From Pluralibacter gergoviae ATCC 33028 = NBRC 105706 (lineage in GTDB: Bacteria; Pseudomonadota; Gammaproteobacteria; Enterobacterales; Enterobacteriaceae): 64,000 nt of DNA. Each line of letters starts with the position of its first letter. Within the stretch, counting starts at the first letter, position 1. The stretch spans positions 62,001 through 126,000 of the forward strand of contig NZ_BCZS01000001.1 of assembly GCF_001598855.1 (NCBI RefSeq). Reading direction: 5' to 3'. Below, in pieces: positions 18,697 through 27,241 of this stretch. A program made the translations under genes and the position numbers. The notes under the pieces were generated by a model that saw only the letters and a list, made by a program, of their open reading frames with translations, was not told where the DNA came from and did no database searches.

Positions 18697-19356
18697 TTGC
18701 GCTGTAAGGGTTTTTTATTCGATCTTGACGGGACGCTGGTGAACTCTCTGCCGGTGGTGGAGCGTTCATGGTGCCGCTGGGCGGACCGCCACGGCCTGAG
18801 CCACGCCGACGTGCTTAATTTTATTCACGGCAAGCAGGCCATTACCTCCCTGCGCCACTTTCTGCCGGATGCGGATGACGCGCTGCTGCAGGCCGAGTTT
18901 TCCTGGCTTGAGAAGATTGAGGCCGAAGACATTGACGGCATCACCGCGCTGCCGGGGGCGCTGGCGCTGCTCAATCGCCTTGATGAGCAGCAGATCCCCT
19001 GGGCTATCGTCACCTCCGGCTCGGTGCCGGTGGCCCACGCCCGCCACGCGGCGGCGGGGCTGCCGCAGCCGGCAGTCTTCGTCACGGCGGAGCAGGTGGC
19101 GCGCGGTAAGCCCGAGCCGGATGCCTATCTGTTAGGGGCAAAAGGTCTTGGGCTGGCGCCGGCGGAGTGTGCGGTAGTGGAAGATGCGGCCGCCGGCGTG
19201 CTCTCCGGGCTGGCGGCAGGCTGTCGGGTGATTGCGGTGAACGTGCCGGCGGAGGCTCCCCGGCTGGATGAGGCGGATTATGTGCTGACTTCGCTAACGC
19301 AGATCGAGGTCCATAAAGACGCGGGCGGCCTGGTACAGGTGGACCTGAAAGCCTGA
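18697..19356 (+). CDS. yfbT: HAD-family sugar phosphatase
   Basis: A 219-residue haloacid dehalogenase-like phosphatase (HxpA/YfbT). Motif I D-L-D-G-T-L-V-N is at residues 9-16 (nucleophile D9, acid D11); motif II is the T-S-G-S near 109-112; motif III is the K near 135 (G-K-P-E-P-D) and motif IV is E-D-A-A-A near 166. It dephosphorylates sugar phosphates. The start is TTG at 18697, with CGGAGG nine bases upstream; no better in-frame ATG gives the conserved M-R-C-K-G-F-L-F-D-L-D start. It ends in a strong terminator. Confidence 0.92.
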   Translation: MRCKGFLFDLDGTLVNSLPVVERSWCRWADRHGLSHADVLNFIHGKQAITSLRHFLPDADDALLQAEFSWLEKIEAEDIDGITALPGALALLNRLDEQQIPWAIVTSGSVPVAHARHAAAGLPQPAVFVTAEQVARGKPEPDAYLLGAKGLGLAPAECAVVEDAAAGVLSGLAAGCRVIAVNVPAEAPRLDEADYVLTSLTQIEVHKDAGGLVQVDLKA

Positions 19357-19362
19357 TGCTTC

Positions 19363-19385
19363 GCCCCGCGCTGCGGGGCTTTTTT
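19363..19385 (+). terminator. Intrinsic terminator of yfbU-yfbT
   Basis: A 7-bp all-GC stem (GCCCCGC/GCGGGGC) with a three-base loop is directly followed by six T, seven bp after the yfbT stop. Confidence 0.88.
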
Positions 19386-19413
19386 AACCTCTCAACGCAG
19401 ACAAGGACAGGTT

Positions 19414-21240
19414 GTGAACGGTGAACTGATTTGGGTGCTCTGCCTGCTTGCGGCGGCAGTGGTGCTTTTTGCCACCGGCAAAATTCGCATGGATGCGGTG
19501 GCGCTGCTGATTATCGTGGCGTTTGTGCTTAGCGGTACGCTGACTCTCAGCGAGGCCCTTTCCGGCTTCAGCGACCCCAACGTTATTCTGATTGCCGCGC
19601 TGTTTATTATCGGCGACGGCCTGGTGCGCACCGGCGTGGCGACGCAGATGGGCTCCTGGCTGGTAAAGGTGGCCGGCAACAGCGAAGTGAAGATGCTGGT
19701 GTTCCTGATGCTCACCGTCGCCGGTCTGGGGGCGTTTATGAGCTCCACCGGCGTGGTGGCCATCTTTATTCCGGTGGTGCTCAGCGTCTGTATGCGGATG
19801 AACACCTCGCCGTCGCGGCTGATGATGCCGCTCAGCTTCGCCGGGCTTATCAGCGGCATGATGACCATCGTCGCCACGCCGCCTAACCTGGTAATTAACA
19901 GCGAACTTATCCGCGAAGGGCTGCACGGCTTCAGCTTTTTCAGCGTCACGCCTATTGGCCTCGTGGTACTGCTGCTCGGCATTCTCTATATGCTGCTGAT
20001 GCGCTTTATGCTCAAGGGCAGCGACGGTGAGCAGAAGCACGACAAGCGGCGCACCTTTCGCGATCTGATCAAAGAGTATCGGCTCAACGGCCGGGCGCGG
20101 CGGCTGGCGATCCGCCCCGGCTCGCCGCTGTTGGGGCAGCGGCTGGACGATCTCAAACTGCGCGAGCGCTACGGCGCCAACGTGATAGGCGTCGAGCGCT
20201 GGCGCCGCTTTCGCCGGGTGATCGTCAACGTTAACGGCGTCTCCGAGTTTCACGCCCGCGACGTGCTGCTGATCGATATGTCGGCGGCGGACATTGACCT
20301 GCGCGAGTTCTGTACGGAGCAGATGCTGGAGCCGATGGTGCTGCGCGGAGAGTACTTCTCCGATCGGGCGCTGGATGTGGGCATGGCGGAGATTTCGCTG
20401 ATCCCCGGCTCCGAGCTGGAGGGAAAAACCGTGCGCGAAATGGGCTTTCGCACCCGCTTTGGCCTTAACGTGGTCGGCCTCAAGCGCCAGGGGCTGGCGG
20501 TGGAGGGGGCGGTGGTCGATGAGTCGGTCGCCCTCGGCGATATCCTGCTGGTGGTTGGCAACTGGAAGCAGATCGCCGCCCTGTCGCAGCAGGGGCGCGA
20601 CTTCGTGGTCCACAACATGCCGATAGAGGTTAACGACGCCTCGCCGGCCCACAGCCAGGCGCCGCACGCCATCTTCTGCCTGGTGCTGATGGTCGCCCTG
20701 ATGCTGACCGACGAAATTCCCAATCCGATTGCGGCGATTATCGCCTGCCTGCTAATGGGCCGGTTCCGCTGCATTGACGCCGAGAGCGCCTATAAGGCCA
20801 TTCACTGGCCGAGCATTATCCTGATCGTCGGCATGATGCCGTTTGCGCTGGCGCTGCAGAAAACCGGCGGCGTTGACCTGGTGGTGCGCGGCCTGATGGA
20901 TATCGGCGGCGGTCAGGGCCCTTATCTGATGCTTATCTGCCTGTTCGTGATGTGCGCCACCATCGGCCTGTTTATCTCCAACACCGCCACGGCGGTGCTG
21001 ATGGCACCGATTGCGCTGGCGGCGGCGAAATCAATGGGCGTTTCGCCTTATCCGTTTGCGATGATGGTGGCGATGGCGGCCTCGGCGGCGTTTATGACGC
21101 CGGTCTCTTCGCCGGTGAATACTCTGGTGCTCGGGCCGGGGAAATATTCCTTCAGCGACTTCGTGAAAATTGGCGTGCCGTTCACCGTACTGGTGATGGT
21201 GGTCTGCGTAGTGCTGATCCCGGTGCTGTTCCCGTTCTGA
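19414..21240 (+). CDS. yfbS: DASS-family transporter with two RCK_C domains
   Basis: A 608-residue inner-membrane protein (E. coli YfbS: 610). The N- and C-terminal halves hold about 11 membrane segments of the divalent anion/sodium symporter fold, with the A-T-P-P-N-L-V-I-N and S-N-T-A-T-A-V-L hairpin motifs near residues 155 and 525. Between them, about residues 215-390, are two soluble TrkA-C (RCK_C) domains ([23 protein letters not shown]). The substrate is unknown. The start is GTG at 19414 after AAGGACAGGTT. Downstream of it, where E. coli has yfbR, lies the eut operon. Confidence 0.92.
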   Translation: MNGELIWVLCLLAAAVVLFATGKIRMDAVALLIIVAFVLSGTLTLSEALSGFSDPNVILIAALFIIGDGLVRTGVATQMGSWLVKVAGNSEVKMLVFLMLTVAGLGAFMSSTGVVAIFIPVVLSVCMRMNTSPSRLMMPLSFAGLISGMMTIVATPPNLVINSELIREGLHGFSFFSVTPIGLVVLLLGILYMLLMRFMLKGSDGEQKHDKRRTFRDLIKEYRLNGRARRLAIRPGSPLLGQRLDDLKLRERYGANVIGVERWRRFRRVIVNVNGVSEFHARDVLLIDMSAADIDLREFCTEQMLEPMVLRGEYFSDRALDVGMAEISLIPGSELEGKTVREMGFRTRFGLNVVGLKRQGLAVEGAVVDESVALGDILLVVGNWKQIAALSQQGRDFVVHNMPIEVNDASPAHSQAPHAIFCLVLMVALMLTDEIPNPIAAIIACLLMGRFRCIDAESAYKAIHWPSIILIVGMMPFALALQKTGGVDLVVRGLMDIGGGQGPYLMLICLFVMCATIGLFISNTATAVLMAPIALAAAKSMGVSPYPFAMMVAMAASAAFMTPVSSPVNTLVLGPGKYSFSDFVKIGVPFTVLVMVVCVVLIPVLFPF

Positions 21241-21578
21241 TTATTCCGGCTGGTCGGCAGGCCCGCCGGGTTTCCAGGAATATACTTTGACTAAAAAAGC
21301 GGTTTGCTTATCGCCAATTTTTTATTTTCGGCCGCCTTCCGGGCGGTGGAGGACTATTTGGTGATTGAAACCTATTAATCCCTCTTGTTATTTTTGATGT
21401 CACCCGTCCCTCAATCTTAAGCATTCCTGATTATTATCTCTCCGTTATTTTCCCTCTGTAAATTCACATTTATTTAACCAGGTGATCTGGTTCAACATTC
21501 GGCGGTTGTTGCCGATTTTTGTTATTTCCCGCCGCCAAGAGCGCCTAGCATAGAGACAATTCTTAAAAGGAGAGGGCG
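21241..21578. promoter_or_regulatory. AT-rich yfbS-eutS intergenic region with eut promoter
   Basis: The 338-bp gap contains no supported gene. It is markedly more AT-rich than its flanks. It must hold the eutS promoter and shows a 17-bp dyad at 21476-21492. A short GC hairpin (CCGCC..GGGCGG, about 21334-21348) may help end yfbS transcription, but it has no T-run. Confidence 0.5.
21476..21492. promoter_or_regulatory. 17-bp dyad upstream of eutS
   Basis: AACCAGGTGATCTGGTT has perfect 6-bp arms around GTGAT, 87 bp upstream of the eutS start. The position suits an operator or activator site. EutR is AraC-type and such proteins often use direct repeats, so binding of another regulator is equally possible. 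Confidence 0.35.
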
Positions 21579-21914
21579 ATGGAGAAGGAGCGCATCATCC
21601 AGGAATTCGTTCCCGGCAAGCAGGTCACTCTGGCGCACATGATTGCGCATCCGGGCCAGGATCTGGCGAAAAAAATTGGCGTTCCCGGCGCCGAGGCCAT
21701 CGGCATTATGACCCTGACGCCCGGCGAAACCGCGATGATCGCAGGCGATCTCGCCACCAAGGCCGCCGGGGTTGAGATTGGTTTTCTCGATCGGTTTACC
21801 GGCGCGCTGGTGGTCTACGGCTCGGTGGGGGCGGTGGAAGAGGCGCTGGCCCAGACCGTGCGCGGATTAAGTCAGATGCTGCACTACGCCATTTGCGAAA
21901 TTACCCGCAGCTAG
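21579..21914 (+). CDS. eutS: Ethanolamine microcompartment shell protein EutS
   Basis: A 111-residue, circularly permuted BMC-domain protein, the length of E. coli/Salmonella EutS. It begins [20 protein letters not shown], the N-terminal beta-barrel segment of this type. It forms hexamers in the shell facet. In E. coli EutS, Gly39 is held responsible for the unusual bend of the hexamer; here residue 39 is Glu and a Gly is found at 37 (G-V-P-G-A-E-A). It is the first gene of the operon, with AAAAGGAG upstream, and is followed 14 bp later by eutP. Confidence 0.95.
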   Translation: MEKERIIQEFVPGKQVTLAHMIAHPGQDLAKKIGVPGAEAIGIMTLTPGETAMIAGDLATKAAGVEIGFLDRFTGALVVYGSVGAVEEALAQTVRGLSQMLHYAICEITRS

Positions 21915-21928
21915 GGGGAGTTCTCAGA

Positions 21929-22375
21929 ATGAAGCGGATCGTCTTTGTCGGCGACGTCGGGGCCGGAAAAACCACGCTATTTAATGCGCTGTATGGAAAC
22001 TTCGCGCCGGCGCGAAAAACGCAGGCGGTGGAGTTTAATGAGACGGGCTGCGTCGATACGCCGGGAGAATATTTCAGCCATCCCCGCCTGTACCATGCGC
22101 TGATTAGCACCCTGGCCGACTGCGCGGCGCTGATTTATGTCCATGCGGCAAATAATCGCGAGTGCAGAATTCCGGCCGGGCTGCTGACGATATATCCCCT
22201 CCTGCGCCGGATTGCGGTCATCAGTAAAGCCGACGCCGCCGATGCGGATATTCCCGCCGCCCGCGAGCTGCTCTCTTCACATCATTTTGCTGAGCCGATA
22301 TTTGTCATTAACAGCCTGAATGCGGATGACGTCCGGCCCCTGAAACAGTATTTGGCCTCACTTGACAGCCAGTAA
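21929..22375 (+). CDS. eutP: EutP, P-loop protein with acetate kinase role
   Basis: A 148-residue GTPase-like protein. The Walker A loop is G-D-V-G-A-G-K-T at about residues 8-15, D-T-P-G-E-Y-F is at about 46-52 (switch II-like), and V-I-S-K-A-D near 101-106 corresponds to the base-recognition N/TKxD motif. It is about 11 residues shorter at the C-terminus than E. coli EutP. Work in Salmonella assigns acetate kinase activity to EutP and EutQ, turning acetyl phosphate into ATP inside the compartment. The ATG at 21929 is used because GGGGGAG precedes it. Confidence 0.93.
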   Translation: MKRIVFVGDVGAGKTTLFNALYGNFAPARKTQAVEFNETGCVDTPGEYFSHPRLYHALISTLADCAALIYVHAANNRECRIPAGLLTIYPLLRRIAVISKADAADADIPAARELLSSHHFAEPIFVINSLNADDVRPLKQYLASLDSQ

Positions 22376-22387
22376 AAGGAATATCCG

Positions 22388-23095
22388 ATGAAAAAATTGA
22401 TCACCGCCAACGATATTCGCGACGCGCACGCCGCCGGGCAAACCCGCCTTGAGGTCGTGCTGAAGGCAAGCATTGTCACGCCGGAAGCCTACGTGGTGGC
22501 CGAACAACTGGGCTTTGTGATTTGCGAGGCCAGCGAGGCACCGCCAGGCTCTCCGGCGGAAGCGCCGGTCTCCTCCGCCGAACGGCAAAAAATTCGCGAG
22601 TGCATTCTCGCCCGGCTGCCGGAGGGCAGCGTTACCGAAAGCCTGATTGCGCAGCTGGTGGATAAGGTGGTTCAGGAGCAGGAGGCCAGGGCGCAGAAGC
22701 CCGCCGACGCTGCGCCGGACGCCCAGAGCTTTCGCAGCGTCACCGGCAAAGGCGGCATCAAAGTCGTTGACGGCAGCTCGGTAAAATTTGGCAATTTTGA
22801 CGGCGCCGCGCCTTACCGGGTGGGCATTGCGGATCTTATCACCGCTCAGGACAACAGCAGCATGGCCGCCGGGTTTATGCAGTGGGAAAAGGCGTTTTTT
22901 CCGTGGACGCTCAACTACGACGAAGTGGATCTGGTACTCGACGGCGAGCTGCACGTGCGCCACGAGGGCGAGACGATGATCGCCAAAGCCGGGGACGTGA
23001 TGTTCATTCCCAAAGGCTCCGCCATCGAGTTTGGCACCCCGACCACGGTTCGCTTCCTCTACGTCGCCTGGCCCGCCAACTGGCAGACGTGCTGA
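22388..23095 (+). CDS. eutQ: EutQ, cupin protein of the ethanolamine compartment
   Basis: A 235-residue protein (E. coli: 233). The N-terminal ~95 residues form a helical region; the C-terminal half is a cupin beta barrel with D-E-V-D-L-V-L-D-G-E-L-H-V-R and A-G-D-V-M-F-I-P-K-G-S. It is reported to have acetate kinase activity and to be needed for early assembly of the compartment. The start is ATG at 22388 after AAAGGAA. It is followed 11 bp later by eutT with AGGAG. Confidence 0.94.
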   Translation: MKKLITANDIRDAHAAGQTRLEVVLKASIVTPEAYVVAEQLGFVICEASEAPPGSPAEAPVSSAERQKIRECILARLPEGSVTESLIAQLVDKVVQEQEARAQKPADAAPDAQSFRSVTGKGGIKVVDGSSVKFGNFDGAAPYRVGIADLITAQDNSSMAAGFMQWEKAFFPWTLNYDEVDLVLDGELHVRHEGETMIAKAGDVMFIPKGSAIEFGTPTTVRFLYVAWPANWQTC

Positions 23096-23106
23096 GGAGA
23101 GACGCC

Positions 23107-23940
23107 ATGACTTTTATCACCGAAGACTGGCTGCGGGACAACTTTACGCTGAGCGAGGGCAGCGAAATTCACCTGCCCGCCGACAGCCGGATGACGCCCT
23201 CCGCCCGCGAGCTGATTGAAGGCCGCCATCTGCAGGTGAAATTTCAGGACAGGCAGGGGCGCCTGTTTGTGGAGACCGGCAGCGCGGATAAGGCGACGCC
23301 GGATCTGCGCGCCGTACACGGCCTGACCAGCCGGGATAAAGCGGAAACCGCCGGCTGCGAGCTGTGCCACCAGCCGGTGGCCGTCAAGCCCGACACGCTG
23401 ACGCACCTCAACGCCCACGTCATGGTGGCGAAAAACGATCCGCGGCTGGCGTTTCGCGCCGCGCTGGACGCCACCATTGCTGAGGCGGTCTGGCTGCAGA
23501 TCGAATTTGCTCAGACGCCGCTCAGGGGCTGGCTGGCGGATATCCGCTCGGTGCTGGGCAATATTATGCGCGCGGACGCCCTCGGCGAGCCGATGGCGGA
23601 GCAGCGCATCGGCGAGTTGACCGCCGACGAACTGCACCGGCTCTCCCACCAGCCGCTGAAGTACCTCGGCCACGACCACATTGTGCCGGACGTCAGCCAC
23701 GGGCGGAGCGCGGCGATGCTCAATCTGCTGCGCAGCAAAATTCGCGAGGCGGAGATTGCCGCCGCCCGCATCTATATCGACGCCGGCTTTCAGGTGACCC
23801 GCCCGGACATCATGCAGGCCCTGAACCGCCTCTCCAGCGCGGTCTATGTCCTGATGGTAATGGCGGTGCGCGAAGGCGGCGTGATGACCGGCCAGGCGCT
23901 GAAGCAGGCGCTCAGCGGGGGAGGGGCCCATGCTCATTGA
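23107..23940 (+). CDS. eutT: ATP:cob(I)alamin adenosyltransferase EutT
   Basis: A 277-residue protein matching EutT (about 267 residues in E. coli/Salmonella). It makes adenosylcobalamin, the cofactor of EutBC. The metal-binding motif is known as H-x11-C-C-x2-C; here it reads H71-x11-G83-C84-x2-C87, so the first cysteine is replaced by glycine while H71, C84 and C87 remain. The conserved H-L-V/I-P-D-V-S-H-G and [12 protein letters not shown] segments are intact. The ATG at 23107 follows GAGGAGAGAC. The gene overlaps eutD by 11 bp. Confidence 0.93.
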   Translation: MTFITEDWLRDNFTLSEGSEIHLPADSRMTPSARELIEGRHLQVKFQDRQGRLFVETGSADKATPDLRAVHGLTSRDKAETAGCELCHQPVAVKPDTLTHLNAHVMVAKNDPRLAFRAALDATIAEAVWLQIEFAQTPLRGWLADIRSVLGNIMRADALGEPMAEQRIGELTADELHRLSHQPLKYLGHDHIVPDVSHGRSAAMLNLLRSKIREAEIAAARIYIDAGFQVTRPDIMQALNRLSSAVYVLMVMAVREGGVMTGQALKQALSGGGAHAH

Positions 23941-24952
23941 ACGATGCCGCCAGCTGGCGCAGAAGAAGCCGCCGCGCGTGGTGCTGCCGGACGCGCTGGA
24001 TCCGCGGGCAATCGACGCCGCCCGCTACTTAAAGCAGAACGGCCTCGCGGAGCCGGTGCTGCTCGCCAACCCCTTCGCCCTGCGCGATCTTGCGCTGCGC
24101 ACCGGGGTGATTATCGACGGGCTGGCGACGCTCGATCCTGAAAGCGCCCGCCAGTGGCGGGCCGAGTTCGCCGCCTGCATGACGGCGCGTCTTGGCGAAA
24201 AAACGCCGCCGGAGCCGGATCGGCTGATGCGTAAGCCGCTGTGGTTTGCCGCCGGCATGGTAGCGGCCGGAAAAGCGGATTTATGCATTGGGGGCAATAT
24301 CTCTTCTACCGCCGATGTGCTGCGGGCCGGACTGAAGGTGATTGGCCTTAAGCCGGGGGTAAAAACGCTCTCTTCCCTGTTCATCATGCTGCCGCCCGAC
24401 GGCAGCGACAACATTCTCGGCTTTGCCGACTGCAGCGTGGTGCCGCAGCCGACTCCGGTGCAGCTGGCGGATATCGCGCTCAGCAGCGCGGAGACCTTTA
24501 CCGCCATTACCGGCCAGACCGCCCGGGTAGCGATGCTTTCGTTCTCCACGGCGGGCAGCGCGAAGCACCCCAACGTGGCGGCGGTACAGCAGGCGGTAGA
24601 GATGATCCACGCCCGCGCGCCCTCGCTGATGGCGGACGGCGAGCTGCAGTTTGACGCCGCCTTCGTGCCGTCCGTGGCGGCGCAGAAGGCCCCCAACAGC
24701 GAGCTGAAGGGGCAGGCAAACATCATGATATTTCCCTCCCTGGAGGCGGGGAATATCGGCTACAAAATCGCCCAGCGCCTCGGCGGCTACCGCGCGCTCG
24801 GGCCGATCATTCAGGGTCTGAACGCCCCGATGCACGATCTCTCCCGCGGCTGCTCGGCCCGGGACATTATCGAGCTGGTGCTGGTGGCGCAGACGCAGAC
24901 AGGTCAGGCCGGCGACGCGGTATCCCGCCCGGCGGCAGAAAACGTTATGTAA
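23930..24952 (+). CDS. eutD: Ethanolamine-specific phosphotransacetylase EutD
   Basis: A 340-residue PTA_PTB-family enzyme (E. coli EutD: 338) lacking the extra N-terminal domains of Pta. Signature segments are R-V-V-L-P-D-A-L-D near residues 15-23, K-A-P-N-S near 250 and [14 protein letters not shown] near 271-284. It converts acetyl-CoA to acetyl phosphate in the compartment and recycles CoA. It overlaps eutT by 11 bp, indicating translational coupling. It is the second phosphotransacetylase in the window, about 8 kb from pta. Confidence 0.95.
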   Translation: MLIERCRQLAQKKPPRVVLPDALDPRAIDAARYLKQNGLAEPVLLANPFALRDLALRTGVIIDGLATLDPESARQWRAEFAACMTARLGEKTPPEPDRLMRKPLWFAAGMVAAGKADLCIGGNISSTADVLRAGLKVIGLKPGVKTLSSLFIMLPPDGSDNILGFADCSVVPQPTPVQLADIALSSAETFTAITGQTARVAMLSFSTAGSAKHPNVAAVQQAVEMIHARAPSLMADGELQFDAAFVPSVAAQKAPNSELKGQANIMIFPSLEAGNIGYKIAQRLGGYRALGPIIQGLNAPMHDLSRGCSARDIIELVLVAQTQTGQAGDAVSRPAAENVM

Positions 24953-24990
24953 ACCGGTCCCTGATGGGATCTCAATGAGAGGAAAATATC

Positions 24991-25284
24991 ATGGAAGCAT
25001 TAGGACTGATCGAGACAAAGGGTCTGGTTGCCTTAATTGAAGCATCTGATGCGATGGTCAAAGCGGCCCGCGTGAAGCTGGTCGGCGTCAAGCAGATCGG
25101 CGGCGGCCTGGTCACCGCGATGGTGCGCGGCGATGTGGCGGCCTGTAAGGCGGCTACCGATGCCGGTGCCGCAGCGGCCCAGCGCATCGGCGAGCTGGTA
25201 TCGGTGCACGTTATCCCGCGCCCGCACGGCGATCTGGAAGAGGTCTTTCCCATCAAAATGTCCGGCGATAAGTCCATCGATTAA
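24991..25284 (+). CDS. eutM: Major hexameric shell protein EutM
   Basis: A 97-residue single-BMC-domain protein, the same length as E. coli EutM. It has the family start [18 protein letters not shown] and the pore loop V-K-Q-I-G-G-G near residues 34-40. It tiles the flat facets of the microcompartment. A stem-loop with T-run lies directly after it (25294-25325), possibly giving extra short transcripts rich in eutM. Confidence 0.97.
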   Translation: MEALGLIETKGLVALIEASDAMVKAARVKLVGVKQIGGGLVTAMVRGDVAACKAATDAGAAAAQRIGELVSVHVIPRPHGDLEEVFPIKMSGDKSID

Positions 25285-25293
25285 TCGCCGCTA

Positions 25294-25325
25294 GCGTGGC
25301 GCGCGTCTGACGCCACGCCGTTTTT
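25294..25325 (+). terminator. Hairpin with T-tract inside the eut operon (eutM-eutN)
   Basis: An 8-bp perfect stem (GCGTGGCG/CGCCACGC) with a nine-base loop is followed by CG and five T. A second hairpin (GCCGCC/GGCGGC, 25345-25361) follows. In mid-operon such a structure may act as a partial terminator or 3' end that raises eutM relative to downstream genes. Confidence 0.6.
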
Positions 25326-25426
25326 AAGCTCTCCCGCATTTTTGGCCGCCGCCCTGGCGGCAGGGGAGCGTTTTACCTGAAATCTGCCGCGAACGCCGTT
25401 CCGGCCACGCAAAAAGAGGGGGGAGC

Positions 25427-25714
25427 ATGAAGCTTGCTGTGGTTATCGGACAAATCGTGTGCACCGTGCGTCACCCCGGACTGGAGTCCGACAAGCTGCT
25501 GCTGGTGGAGATGATTGACCGGGAGGGGCGACCTAACGGCGAGGTGGCGGTGGCGACCGACAGTATCGGCGCCGGCAACGGCGAGTGGGTGCTGATCGTC
25601 AGCGGCAGCTCGGCGCGCCGCGCCCAGCATCGGGAGACCTCGCCGGTCGATCTCAGCGTCATCGGCATCGTGGATGAGGCGGTTATGGGAAGTCAGGTGA
25701 TTTTTCATAAATAG
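25427..25714 (+). CDS. eutN: Pentameric vertex shell protein EutN
   Basis: A 95-residue CcmL/EutN-type vertex protein, the same length as E. coli EutN. Typical: M-K-L-A-V-V-I-G-Q-I-V-C-T-V-R at the start, G-A-G-N-G-E-W-V-L-I-V-S-G-S-S-A-R near residues 47-63 and D-L-S-V-I-G-I-V-D near 75-83. It closes the icosahedral corners of the shell. GGGGGGAG lies just before the ATG. A 142-bp gap with two hairpins separates it from eutM. Confidence 0.96.
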   Translation: MKLAVVIGQIVCTVRHPGLESDKLLLVEMIDREGRPNGEVAVATDSIGAGNGEWVLIVSGSSARRAQHRETSPVDLSVIGIVDEAVMGSQVIFHK

Positions 25715-25746
25715 TCTGCCGCCGCGGGCCGCAGAAAGAGGTAGGG

Positions 25747-27171
25747 ATGAACATGGATCAGAAAGAGATTGAGAATGTCGTCAGGGCGGTGATCGCCAGC
25801 ATGACGACGGACGCGCCCGCCGCGCCGAAGCAGGCGGCGGGGCAGGATAACGGCTTCGGCGTGTTTGCCTCGCTGGACGATGCCGTGGCGGCGGCCAGCG
25901 CCGCCCACGGCGCGCTGAAAACCGTTGAGATGCGCAAGTGCTGCATTGAGGCGATTCGCCAGGCGGGCGTGCAGCACGCCCGCGAGCTGGCCGAGCTGGC
26001 CGTCGAAGAGACCGGCATGGGCCGCGTGGAAGATAAAGTCGCGAAAAATATCGCCCAAGCAAAAGGGACGCCCGGCGTCGAGTGCCTGCGCCCGGAAGTG
26101 CTGACCGGCGATCGCGGCCTGACGCTGATTGAGAATGCGCCCTGGGGCGTCATCGCCTCGGTTACTCCCTCCACCAACCCCGCCGCGACGGTGATCAATA
26201 ACGCCATCAGCATGATCGCCGGGGGCAACAGCGTGGTCTTCGCCCCGCACCCGGCGGCGAAAAAGGTCTCCCATCTGGCCATTACGCTGCTCAACAAGGC
26301 GATAGTCGCCGCCGGCGGCCCCAACAATCTGCTGGTGACCGTCGCAGAACCGAACATCGAGACCGCGCAGCGCCTGTTTCAATACGCCGGCATTGGCCTG
26401 CTGGTAGTCACCGGCGGCGATGCGGTGGTGGCGTCGGCCCGCAAGCATACTAACAAGCGCCTCATCGCAGCCGGGGCCGGCAACCCGCCGGTGGTGGTCG
26501 ATGAAACCGCCGACATTGCGAAGGCGGCGGCGTCCATCGTCCACGGCGCGTCGTTTGATAACAACATTATCTGCGCCGACGAGAAGGTGCTGATTGCCGT
26601 GGAGGCCATTGCCGACGACCTCATCGCCGAAATGCAGCGCCGCGACGCCGTGCTGCTGACCCGCGAGCAGACGGCGAAGCTGCTGCCGCTGCTGCTGAAG
26701 AATATTGATGACAACGGCCACGGCACCGTCAGCCGCGACTGGGTGGGCCGCGACGCCGCCAGAATCGCCGCCGCCATCGGCCTGAACGTCCCGGCGCAGA
26801 CCCGGCTGCTCATCGCGGAAACCGACTGCCGGCATCCGTTTGCCGTCACTGAGCTGATGATGCCGGTGCTGCCCGTGGTTCGCGTGAAGGATGTAGACCA
26901 GGCCATCGCGCTGGCGGTGACCCTGGAGGGCGGCTGCCACCACACCGCCGCCATGCACTCCAACAGCGTGCACAACATGAACCGCATGGCCAACGCCATT
27001 GATACCAGCATTTTTGTGAAAAACGGCCCCTGCATCGCCGGGTTAGGGCTGGGGGGGGAGGGCTGGACCACCATGACCATCACCACCCCGACCGGCGAGG
27101 GCGTGACCTGCGCGCGCACCTTCGTGCGCCTGCGCCGCTGCACGCTGGTGGACGCCTTCCGCATTGTGTAG
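25747..27171 (+). CDS. eutE: CoA-acylating acetaldehyde dehydrogenase EutE
   Basis: A 474-residue aldehyde dehydrogenase (E. coli EutE: 467) converting acetaldehyde, NAD+ and CoA to acetyl-CoA. The catalytic cysteine lies in S-F-D-N-N-I-I-C-A-D-E-K (about residue 280), and the cofactor-binding T-P-S-T-N-P-A segment is near 140-146. Residues 3-18 (M-D-Q-K-E-I-E-N-V-V-R-A-V-I-A-S) form a short amphipathic helix like that at the EutC start, a likely encapsulation signal. An in-frame ATG at 25753 is an alternative start; both have a purine-rich Shine-Dalgarno sequence. Confidence 0.96.
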   Translation: MNMDQKEIENVVRAVIASMTTDAPAAPKQAAGQDNGFGVFASLDDAVAAASAAHGALKTVEMRKCCIEAIRQAGVQHARELAELAVEETGMGRVEDKVAKNIAQAKGTPGVECLRPEVLTGDRGLTLIENAPWGVIASVTPSTNPAATVINNAISMIAGGNSVVFAPHPAAKKVSHLAITLLNKAIVAAGGPNNLLVTVAEPNIETAQRLFQYAGIGLLVVTGGDAVVASARKHTNKRLIAAGAGNPPVVVDETADIAKAAASIVHGASFDNNIICADEKVLIAVEAIADDLIAEMQRRDAVLLTREQTAKLLPLLLKNIDDNGHGTVSRDWVGRDAARIAAAIGLNVPAQTRLLIAETDCRHPFAVTELMMPVLPVVRVKDVDQAIALAVTLEGGCHHTAAMHSNSVHNMNRMANAIDTSIFVKNGPCIAGLGLGGEGWTTMTITTPTGEGVTCARTFVRLRRCTLVDAFRIV

Positions 27172-27189
27172 GCCGCAGCAGAGAAGCCA

Positions 27190-27210
27190 GCGGCGCCCGC
27201 CGGGCGCCGC
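27190..27210 (+). other. eutE-eutJ intercistronic hairpin
   Basis: A perfect 9-bp GC stem (GCGGCGCCC/GGGCGCCGC) with a three-base loop lies 19 bp after the eutE stop. No T-run follows. It probably protects the 3' end of the upstream mRNA portion rather than terminating. Confidence 0.5.
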
Positions 27211-27241
27211 TTCAGAAGTGAATCGTTAACCGGAGGATTCC

